Source: Aquabacter sp965279295 (GTDB taxonomy: Bacteria > Pseudomonadota > Alphaproteobacteria > Rhizobiales > Xanthobacteraceae). From it: a stretch of DNA of 64,000 nucleotides. The notes below the pieces were generated by a model that made no database searches, was not told the origin of the DNA, and saw only the letters and a list, made by a program, of their open reading frames with translations. Numbering within the stretch: position 1 is the stretch's first letter; each line of letters starts with the position of its first letter. Positions 16,786-24,022 of the stretch are shown here, in pieces. The position numbers were made by a program, and so were the translations under genes. The stretch lies in assembly GCA_965279295.1 (NCBI GenBank), contig CBDIHQ010000011.1, one strand, 5' to 3'.

Positions 16786-18219
16786 CTATTTGCCGGTCTG
16801 CGCGGCAGGGATCGACCCGGTGATGCCGGCGGTGCGGGTGGAGAAGAATTCGTCGATGGCATCGCTCATTCCCCCCGTGACCTTGTCGCGCCATGCGTCG
16901 GACGTCATGAGCTTCAGGTCCTCGCGGCTCGACATATAGCCGAGTTCCACCAGCACCGAGGGGGTGTCGTGGGCTTTCAGAACCCGGAAGCCCGCCGATT
17001 TCAGCGGCGTTTTGTGGATCCGCCCTGCCGCCTTCATCGCGCTCACCAACGTGCGCGCGAACAAGGCCGAGAAATTCTTGGTCTCGCGCTGGGCGAGATC
17101 GAACAGAATGCCCGCCACCTCGTCGCTCTCCTCGGAGAGATCGACGCCGGCGATCAAGTCCGCCTTGTTCTCGATTTCCGCGAGGCGCGCGGCCTCCGAA
17201 TCGCTGGCGGTCTCGGACAGGGTGTAGACGCTGGCCCCGCGCGCCTGGCCGTCATTGCTGGCGAGCGCGTCGGCGTGGATCGACACGAACAGCGACGCGC
17301 GGTTGGCCCTTGCGACCTTCACCCGCTCACCGAGGGCGACGAAGGTATCGCTGGAGCGGGTCAGCACCACGCGGTAACGCCCGCTCTGCTCAAGCTTGGC
17401 GCGCAACGCGAGCGCCACCTCCAGCACGATGTTCTTCTCCGAGAAGGCGCTGGCCCCCGTGGTGCCGGAATCGATGCCGCCATGGCCGGGGTCGAGCACG
17501 ATCACCGGGCGGGTGTCGCCATCGGGGACGGAACTGCGCGCCAGAATGTTCGAAGGCGCGCCCCGCGCCTCGGCGGCGGTGGCAACGCTGACCGCGAAAC
17601 TCGCCGCATCCGTCTTCACAAGATCGAGAACGAGGCGGGCCGGCTGGTCGTCAACCGCGTCCAGCACGAACGCTTTGTCGATGGCCACCGGCTCCGACAC
17701 ATCCAGCACCATCCGCGCCTTGCCGGGCGCGAACACCCCATAACGGTAATTGGACACCAGGCCGCGTTTGGTCGGCACCCGGCCCGGCTCGAAGATGAAG
17801 GCAACGTCCTGAAGATCGAGAATCACCCGGTAGGGGTTGGCGAGAGTGAAGGCGCGAAACTCCACCTTGCGGCTGAGATCGACGATCAGCCGCGTGCGGC
17901 GCTCGTCTCCGGCAACGCGCGCGTCGAGGGCCTGCGCCGGGGTGGCGACGGCAGACGGCTGTGCGGGGGCCGATGGCGTCGGCTGCTGGACTTGAGCGGT
18001 TTCCTGAGCCGGCGCCTGCGCTTGGGGCTGCTGCTGCGCTTGCGCGCTCCCGCCCGCGAGCAGTGCCAGCGCGGCGAGGCCGGCGCGCACCAAGGGCGCG
18101 CGGCAGAATGACACGCCCCGCGAGGCGTGGGCGCTTCCCGACGTCCTTGGATCGACCTGAGCGATCCCGGTGTGAAGTGCGTGCGCCACCATTGGCTGCG
18201 AGCCCCAGACCCCCGTCAT
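16786..18219 (-). CDS. N-acetylmuramoyl-L-alanine amidase (AMIN plus Amidase_3)
   Basis: This periplasmic zinc amidase cleaves septal peptidoglycan between MurNAc and L-Ala. After a hydrophobic export segment (LVRAGLAALALLAGGSAQA), a Gln/Pro/Ala-rich linker leads into an AMIN domain (RTRLIVDLSRKVEFRAFTLANPYRVILDL in pieces). The Amidase_3 domain has VLDPGHGGIDSG with the zinc His, the Glu in SEKN, FVSIHADA and VLVELGYMS. The start is uncertain: the ATG at 18219 has AGGA about 12 bases upstream; an ATG at 18192 gives a shorter N-region. It is divergent from rne and upstream of PBP1A, as usual in this order. Confidence 0.9.
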   Translation of the reverse strand: MTGVWGSQPMVAHALHTGIAQVDPRTSGSAHASRGVSFCRAPLVRAGLAALALLAGGSAQAQQQPQAQAPAQETAQVQQPTPSAPAQPSAVATPAQALDARVAGDERRTRLIVDLSRKVEFRAFTLANPYRVILDLQDVAFIFEPGRVPTKRGLVSNYRYGVFAPGKARMVLDVSEPVAIDKAFVLDAVDDQPARLVLDLVKTDAASFAVSVATAAEARGAPSNILARSSVPDGDTRPVIVLDPGHGGIDSGTTGASAFSEKNIVLEVALALRAKLEQSGRYRVVLTRSSDTFVALGERVKVARANRASLFVSIHADALASNDGQARGASVYTLSETASDSEAARLAEIENKADLIAGVDLSEESDEVAGILFDLAQRETKNFSALFARTLVSAMKAAGRIHKTPLKSAGFRVLKAHDTPSVLVELGYMSSREDLKLMTSDAWRDKVTGGMSDAIDEFFSTRTAGITGSIPAAQTGK

Positions 18220-18884
18220 GCGACGCTTCGTCCTGAAGCGATATGTACCGGATAGGGCGAACCGCGTTAACCGATGGTTCACGGCCGTCCACCGTTCACA
18301 TCGCCTTGTGGCGTGCCCGCAACAGGGCATCCGCAGATTATTGCCCCCGAAACAGGCATGAACCTTGCCAAAGCAGGATGTGCGCGTTTAAGAAAGAGGG
18401 GCATACCGTTCGCGTTCCGGAATTGGCACTTCGGCCCCGGTGGCGTGGCTTTCTCCCGATGCCGCCCTCATATCCGGGATTCCCGGCGAGCCGGCATCTC
18501 CCGCCGCAAGCTGCTCAACGATCAAGCGTGAGGGCTTCAGCGGTGAGCGCGCCGTAAGGTGCGCTTGGATGGCAGGCCGCGTCGCTCACGACCACCGAGG
18601 TGCCCGATCCGAAGGGGGATCGAACCGCCGTATGCCAGGATTGGGCGCCCGTCCGGTCCGACGCTTCGCTAAGGAACAAGTAGCCGAGGGCATGAACGTT
18701 CAACTGCACGACAGGCGCGCACAGCGTGCCACCACGTGCCACGATGCCAAGAGCGTCGAGACGTTGCCCCTGCGCCTGCGTTCCCCTTCTTCCCTTTCCC
18801 ATTCACGGCGTATCGGCGGTTCGCAGGCAATGCCGCGCCCACCGTCGCGGAGCCTTGGCTCCGGTGCCGCCCAGAGAGAATTCC
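18220..18884. other. 665-bp divergent intergenic region; long rne leader
   Basis: No convincing gene lies here; the open frames are short and lack codon structure. The region must hold the amidase promoter and the rne promoter with a 5' leader. Long leaders that RNase E itself cleaves are known for rne in other bacteria; I see no specific conserved hairpin that proves it here. A small RNA cannot be excluded. Confidence 0.4.
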
Positions 18885-21800
18885 ATGGCAAACAAGATGC
18901 TCATCGATGCCACCCACCCGGAGGAGACCCGGGTGGTGGTTGTGCGCGGCAGCCGGGTCGAAGAATTCGACTATGAGGCCGCGTCCCGCAAGCAGTTGCG
19001 GGGCAACATTTATCTCGCCAAGGTGACGCGGGTCGAGCCCTCGCTCCAGGCTGCTTTCGTGGAATACGGCGGCAACCGCCACGGCTTCCTCGCCTTCAGC
19101 GAAATCCACCCCGACTATTATCAGATCCCGGTCGCCGACCGCCTCGCCCTGATCGAGGAAGAAGAGCGCGCCGCCCGTCAGGCCGACGAGGACGAGGAGC
19201 GCCGTGAGCGCCGCCGCTCGCGGCCCCGCCGCGCCCGCCGCGACGAGCGCGTCTCCGAGACCGCAGAGGACGAGGACAGCCAGGGCGGCTCCGGTCACAT
19301 CGAGGAGATCGAAGACTCCTACGCCGTCGAAACCATCGAGGACGGCCAGATTCTGGGCGGCGACGAGGACGACGACGAGGACGATCACGACCACGACCAC
19401 CCGGAAGCCGCGCCCCACATCGCCGAAGAGATGTTCGCGCAGGCCGAAGATGCGCCCGTAGCGCAGGAGGTCCCCGCAGAGGACGCCCCGGTCCACGAGC
19501 CGGCGCCGGCTGAAGCCTCCGTCGCGTCCCATACTGTTTCCGAAGTCGCCGACCAGTGCGAAAGCGCCCCTGAGGTGACCGAGGCCGCCCCCGCCGCCGA
19601 AACCCATTCGGACGCGCCCCACGCGGAAGACGACGACGAGGACGAAGACGAGGAACACGAAGAGGACGAAGTAGAGCAGTTGGGCTCCGCCGACGCCATG
19701 GAAGAGGTGCCGGTGCGTTCGCATCAGCGCCGCGCCCGTTCCTACAAGATCCAGGAAGTGATCCGCCGCCGGCAGGTGATGCTGGTGCAGGTGGTCAAGG
19801 AGGAGCGCGGCAACAAGGGCGCCGCTCTCACCACCTACCTCTCGCTCGCCGGCCGCTATTCGGTGCTGATGCCCAACACCGCGCGTGGCGGCGGCATCTC
19901 CCGCAAGATCACCAATGCGGTCGACCGCAAGCGCCTGAAGGAAGTGGTGCAGGATCTGGAAGTGCCGGAGGGGATGGGCATCATCCTGCGCACCGCCGGC
20001 GCCAACCGCACCAAGGTCGAGATCAAGCGCGATTTTGAATACCTGCTGCGCCTTTGGGAAACCGTGCGCGAGCTGACCCTCGGCTCCGCCGCCCCGAACC
20101 TGGTCTATGAAGAAGGCTCGCTGATCAAGCGCGCCATCCGCGACCTCTATAATAAGGACATCGACGACATCCACGTCGCCGGCGAGGAAGGATATGCCGA
20201 AGCGCGCGACTTCATGCGCATGCTCATGCCCTCGCACACCAAGAACGTGGTGGCCTACCGCGAGCCGCAGCCGATCTTCGCGAAATACGGTGTCGAGCAT
20301 CAGCTCGACGCGATGTTCTCGCCGGTGGTCCAGCTCAAGAGCGGCGGCTACATCGTCATCAACCCGACCGAGGCCCTGGTCTCCATCGACGTGAACTCCG
20401 GCCGCGCCACGCGCGAGCATCACATCGAGGACACCGCGCTCAAGACCAACGTGGAAGCCGCCGAGGAAATCGCCCGGCAGTTGCGCCTGCGCGATCTCGC
20501 GGGCCTGGTCGTCATCGACTTCATCGACATGGAGGAGAAGCGCAACAACCGTACGGTCGAGCGCAAGCTCAAGGATTGCCTCCAAAACGACCGGGCGCGC
20601 ATCCAGGTCGGGCGGATCTCGCATTTCGGCCTGATGGAAATGTCGCGCCAGCGCATCCGCACCGGCGTGCTGGAAAGCTCCATCGAGGTGTGCCCCACCT
20701 GCGGCGGCACCGGCCATGTGCGCTCGGCCGCCTCGGTCGCGCTTCAGCTTCTGCGCGCCTTCGAGGAGCAGTTGCTGCGCAGCGCCTCCAACAACCTCAT
20801 CGGCCGCACCCGCACCGAGGTTGCGCTTTATGTGCTCAACCATAAGCGGGCGCACCTGCGCGAGTTGGAAGAACGCTTCAGCGTCACGCTGACCATCAGC
20901 GCCGATGAGAGCGTGAACGGGCACCAGCCCTTCATCATCGAGAAGGGCGACACCGCCGCCCCCGCGCCGGCCGCCCCGCGCCTCAGCAAGGCCATCAGCC
21001 CCGACTCCATCCTCCCCGAGGAGGAGTATGAGGAAGAGGACGAGACCCTCGAGGAGGCCCCCGGAGCCGAGCCGGAAGCCGAGACCGAGGAGACTGAGGA
21101 GCGCGGCGAGCGCGCCGATGATGGCAACGGACGCCGCAAGCGCCGCCGCCGCCGCCGCCGTGGTGGCGAGCGCGATGGCGAGCCGCGCGAGCCCGGCTCT
21201 GAAGGCGAGACTGCGGAAGGCGAAGACGAACCCGCCGCCGAAGGCGAAGCCGAAGAGACCGAGGACGGCGAAACCAGCGAATCGCAGGCCGAGAGCGACC
21301 GCCGCCGCCGCCGTCGCGGCCGCCGTGGTGGCCGCCGCAATCGTCGTGAGGGCGAGGATGCTCCGAACGGCGAAGGCGAGGCAGGCGAAGGCGAGACGAA
21401 TGATGGCGAGGACGAGGGCAGCGAAGAGATCGCCGCCAGCGCCGAGCCTGCGGATCGCGTCCCCGCAGACGCCGAGCCGGTGACATCGGAACCCATGGTC
21501 GCGGACGTGTCGACCTCAGAAGTCTCGACTTCCGAAGTCTCGATCTCGGAAGCCGTTGTTTACGAGCCCGCACCGGTTGTTGCCGAGGCGCCTGCCTCCA
21601 AGCGAAAGTCAGTTGAGGCCCCCGCGGCTCCGACCGCCCCTGAGCTTCCCGAAGCCAAGCCTGCCCGCCGCCGGTCCACGGTGCGCGAGAAGGCCCCAGG
21701 CGCGGGTGCCCCTGCCCCCCAGTTGGAGACCGCATCGACCGCTCCGGTGGACGTGGTGTCCATCCAGGAAGAGGCCTCGGTTCCGATCGCGGACGCGGAT

Positions 21801-21908
21801 ATCGCAGCGCCGCTTGCGGCTGAAGAACCCGCGGCGGCGCCCGCTCCCACCCAGCCCCCGGAAAAGCCCCGCTCCGGCTGGTGGCAGCGCAAGCTGTTCG
21901 GCGAATAG
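18885..21908 (+). CDS. rne: ribonuclease E
   Basis: This endoribonuclease drives mRNA decay and rRNA/tRNA processing. The 1007-residue protein begins with MANKMLIDATHPEE and an S1 domain (GNIYLAKVTRVEPSLQAAFV in part). That domain is interrupted at about residues 92-285 by a very acidic, Arg- and His/Asp-containing insertion. The catalytic core follows, with the 5'-sensor region, the DNase I-like NPTEALVSIDVNSGR with the catalytic acids, and VVIDFIDM. The Zn-link is CPTCGGTGH. The C-terminal half is a disordered scaffold of Arg-rich and acidic blocks ending in WWQRKLFGE. The ATG at 18885 is preceded by GAGAGAA. The long upstream open frame is not homologous. Confidence 0.95.
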   Translation: MANKMLIDATHPEETRVVVVRGSRVEEFDYEAASRKQLRGNIYLAKVTRVEPSLQAAFVEYGGNRHGFLAFSEIHPDYYQIPVADRLALIEEEERAARQADEDEERRERRRSRPRRARRDERVSETAEDEDSQGGSGHIEEIEDSYAVETIEDGQILGGDEDDDEDDHDHDHPEAAPHIAEEMFAQAEDAPVAQEVPAEDAPVHEPAPAEASVASHTVSEVADQCESAPEVTEAAPAAETHSDAPHAEDDDEDEDEEHEEDEVEQLGSADAMEEVPVRSHQRRARSYKIQEVIRRRQVMLVQVVKEERGNKGAALTTYLSLAGRYSVLMPNTARGGGISRKITNAVDRKRLKEVVQDLEVPEGMGIILRTAGANRTKVEIKRDFEYLLRLWETVRELTLGSAAPNLVYEEGSLIKRAIRDLYNKDIDDIHVAGEEGYAEARDFMRMLMPSHTKNVVAYREPQPIFAKYGVEHQLDAMFSPVVQLKSGGYIVINPTEALVSIDVNSGRATREHHIEDTALKTNVEAAEEIARQLRLRDLAGLVVIDFIDMEEKRNNRTVERKLKDCLQNDRARIQVGRISHFGLMEMSRQRIRTGVLESSIEVCPTCGGTGHVRSAASVALQLLRAFEEQLLRSASNNLIGRTRTEVALYVLNHKRAHLRELEERFSVTLTISADESVNGHQPFIIEKGDTAAPAPAAPRLSKAISPDSILPEEEYEEEDETLEEAPGAEPEAETEETEERGERADDGNGRRKRRRRRRRGGERDGEPREPGSEGETAEGEDEPAAEGEAEETEDGETSESQAESDRRRRRRGRRGGRRNRREGEDAPNGEGEAGEGETNDGEDEGSEEIAASAEPADRVPADAEPVTSEPMVADVSTSEVSTSEVSISEAVVYEPAPVVAEAPASKRKSVEAPAAPTAPELPEAKPARRRSTVREKAPGAGAPAPQLETASTAPVDVVSIQEEASVPIADADIAAPLAAEEPAAAPAPTQPPEKPRSGWWQRKLFGE

Positions 21909-21921
21909 ACCTCCACTTCAT

Positions 21922-21946
21922 CATGCCCGGGCCAGGCCCGGGCATG
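21922..21946 (+). terminator. hairpin after rne
   Basis: A perfect 12-bp inverted repeat (CATGCCCGGGCC / GGCCCGGGCATG) with a one-base centre begins 14 bases after the rne stop and is followed by ATTGTTTCT. It could serve as a terminator. Its sequence also resembles half of the CCCGGG palindromic repeat family seen at 35465 and 47371. Confidence 0.55.
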
Positions 21947-21979
21947 ATTGTTTCTGGGGGGCGTTTCTGCTTTGGGCCG

Positions 21980-22103
21980 CCCCCTCTCCCGCTTGCGGGG
22001 GAGGGCTGGGGAGGGGGTCGGGAGCCTTCCGAATAAACTTTGCACCTACCCCATTTCTCACCAATGCCCCCTCCCTACCCCTCCCCCCGCAAGCGGGAGA
22101 GGG
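21980..22103. repeat. BIME-like composite palindromic element (family A)
   Basis: Two inverted GC-rich arms (CTCTCCCGCTTGCGGGGGAG and its reverse form) flank a core of about 50 bp. The same arm-core-arm layout recurs at 24738, 28553, 31731, 31965, 40553 and 48941, in both orientations. It fills the gap between rne and the cobalamin riboswitch. Each arm can fold into a short hairpin around GCTTGC. Confidence 0.85.
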
Positions 22104-22205
22104 AATCAAGCAGCGGCCCAGAGAGGCGACACCCGCCTGGCAAATCTCCCGCCGTCCAGCCCATGCATTCCATGTTGATTGACTTCGCCGGCCACCCACC
22201 CTTTA

Positions 22206-22415
22206 GTGCCGGTGTCAAAGGTTCCCAACCGACGCAGACCCGTGTCGGATGGGTGAAAAGGGAATGCGGTTCGGCGCGACTCGGCGCCAATTCCGCGGCT
22301 GCCCCCGCAACTGTAGGCGGATAGTCTCGACCGAAAAGCCACTGGAGACCGGCCCTGCCGGCGCTTCGGGAAGGCGGCACGAGACGACGACCCGCGAGCC
22401 AGGAGACCTGCCTTC
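22206..22415 (+). promoter_or_regulatory. cobalamin (adenosylcobalamin) riboswitch
   Basis: The conserved blocks occur in order: GCCGGTGTCAAAGGTTCC at the 5' side, AAAAGGGAATGCGGT, then GCTGCCCCCGCAACTGTAGG (22299 on), GCCACTGG (22338), CGGGAAGGCGG (about 22369) and GCCAGGAGACCTGCC (22398-22412), which is the B12-box region. It precedes the DUF1636-cobW-cobN operon and should turn it off when B12 is abundant. The 3' end abuts the GTG proposed as the first start codon, so occlusion of the ribosome binding site is a reasonable mechanism. Confidence 0.93.
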
Positions 22416-22437
22416 GACGAACCGCGCGCCGGGCGGG

Positions 22438-22950
22438 GTGCCCTGGCAAGGCGGCTTCGCGTCGGATCGGCGCGTCTTTCGCACCCGCAGGACCATCGCC
22501 CTGGAGCGACCGACGCCCACAGACCGGCACGAGCAGGAGCCCGACGATCACGGGCCCGTCGCGCTTGATTCTCAAGCCGCGCCCGCCGTCACCCTTTTCG
22601 TCTGCACCACCTGCCGCGTTCCGGGCACGCCCGCCGAGGAGCCGCCCCAAGGGGGCCATCTTGCCGAAGCGGTCGCTGCGGCCGCAGCCGACCCGGGTGT
22701 GGTGGTCCGGCCCGTGCGCTGCCTCTCCAACTGCAAGCGCGGGCTCTCCGCCGCCATGGTCCGCGCGGGCGGCTGGTCCTATGTCTTCGGCGACCTCACG
22801 CCCCAGTCGGCACCCGATCTTCTGGCCGGCGCCTCGCTGTTTGCCGGCGCCACCGAGGGCATCATGCCCTGGCGCGGCCGCCCCGATTGCCTCAAGCGCG
22901 GCATGATCGCCCGCGTGCCTCCCCTCTCCTTCATCGAGGAACCCCGATGA
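22438..22950 (+). CDS. DUF1636 family metal-binding-like protein
   Basis: The conserved part (VTLFVCTTCR, then VVVRPVRCLSNCKRGLSAAM and WSYVFGDL) has CxxC and CxxxC motifs like a small thioredoxin-like ferredoxin fold. DUF1636 genes are habitually found with cobW/cobN in cobalamin or cobalt clusters, as here. No ATG lies between the riboswitch and this domain; I use the GTG at 22438, just after GGGCGGG, which gives 170 residues and a poorly conserved 45-residue lead. It overlaps cobW (ATGA). The role in cobalt handling is inferred from neighbours. Confidence 0.78.
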   Translation: MPWQGGFASDRRVFRTRRTIALERPTPTDRHEQEPDDHGPVALDSQAAPAVTLFVCTTCRVPGTPAEEPPQGGHLAEAVAAAAADPGVVVRPVRCLSNCKRGLSAAMVRAGGWSYVFGDLTPQSAPDLLAGASLFAGATEGIMPWRGRPDCLKRGMIARVPPLSFIEEPR

Positions 22951-24005
22951 CCTCTCTCACCCGCGTTCCCTGCACCATCGTCACCGGCTTTCTCGGTGCC
23001 GGGAAGACGACGCTGATCCGCCATGTCCTTGAGAATGCGGGAGGGCGGAAGCTCGCGGTGATCGTCAACGAGTTCGGCGACGTCGGCATCGACGGGGAAA
23101 TCCTGAAGGGATGCGGCATCGAAAGCTGCCCCGAGGAGAATATCGTCGAACTCTCCAACGGCTGCCTGTGCTGCACCGTGGCGGATGACTTCGTGCCGGC
23201 GCTCGACCAGATCCTGGCGCGGCCGGGCATCGACCATATCCTCATCGAGACCTCCGGCCTCGCGCTGCCCAAGCCCCTGGTCCAGGCGTTCCAGTGGCCG
23301 GACATCAAGAGCCGCGTGACCGTGGATGGCGTGGTCGCGGTGGTGGATGGACGCGCGCTCGCCGAAGGCCGGGTCGCCGACGACCTCGCCGCCCTCGCCG
23401 CCCAGCGCGCCGCCGATGACACGCTCGATCACGACGACCCGGTGGAAGAGGTGTTCGAGGACCAGATCGCCTGCGCCGACCTGATCGTCATCACCAAGTC
23501 GGACCTGATGGACGCCGCCGGCGCCGAGATCGCCGCCGCCCGCGTCGCGCAGGTTCTGCCGCGCGCGGTATCGATGGTGTATGCGGCCGGTGGCAAGGTG
23601 GACCCGGCCGTGCTGCTGGGCCTCGGCGTCGGCACCGAGAACGAGATCGAGAACCGCAAGACCCATCACGACGACGAACTCGATCACGACCACGATGATT
23701 TCGACAGCTTCGTGCTGCCCCTGCCGGAAATCTCCGAGCCGGCCGCGCTCTCGCAGCGCGTGTCTGAGGCTGCCGGCCTGCCGGGCGTGCTGCGCGTAAA
23801 GGGATTCGCCAGCGTCGCCGGCAAGCCGATGCGCCTGCTGGTCCAGGGTGTGGGCACCCGCGTGTCGCACCAGTTCGACCGGCCGTGGGCCGCGAATGAA
23901 AAGCGGGCCGGCGCGCTGGTGGTGATCGGCCTCAAGGGTTTCGATCGGGACGCAGCGGCGCAGGCTATTCTCGGCACGGCGCGGCTGGCGACGACGGCAG
24001 CCTGA
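22947..24005 (+). CDS. cobW: CobW-type GTPase of cobalt/cobalamin metabolism
   Basis: This 352-residue G3E GTPase is thought to deliver cobalt to the cobaltochelatase. Walker A is GFLGAGKTT (about residue 13). The CxCC metal motif is in NGCLCCTV, with IETSGLALP and a TKSD base-recognition motif downstream. A linker rich in His and Asp (THHDDELDHDHDDFD) probably binds metal, and the C-terminal CobW_C domain follows. Its start overlaps the DUF1636 stop and cobN begins 17 bases after its stop. Confidence 0.94.
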   Translation: MTSLTRVPCTIVTGFLGAGKTTLIRHVLENAGGRKLAVIVNEFGDVGIDGEILKGCGIESCPEENIVELSNGCLCCTVADDFVPALDQILARPGIDHILIETSGLALPKPLVQAFQWPDIKSRVTVDGVVAVVDGRALAEGRVADDLAALAAQRAADDTLDHDDPVEEVFEDQIACADLIVITKSDLMDAAGAEIAAARVAQVLPRAVSMVYAAGGKVDPAVLLGLGVGTENEIENRKTHHDDELDHDHDDFDSFVLPLPEISEPAALSQRVSEAAGLPGVLRVKGFASVAGKPMRLLVQGVGTRVSHQFDRPWAANEKRAGALVVIGLKGFDRDAAAQAILGTARLATTAA

Positions 24006-24022
24006 GGGGCTAGACTTCTGCC

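Noticed and set aside
18669..20924. 751-codon open frame on the minus strand across rne
   Set aside because: It mirrors the RNase E reading frame and its repeats; there is no ribosome binding site or family similarity.
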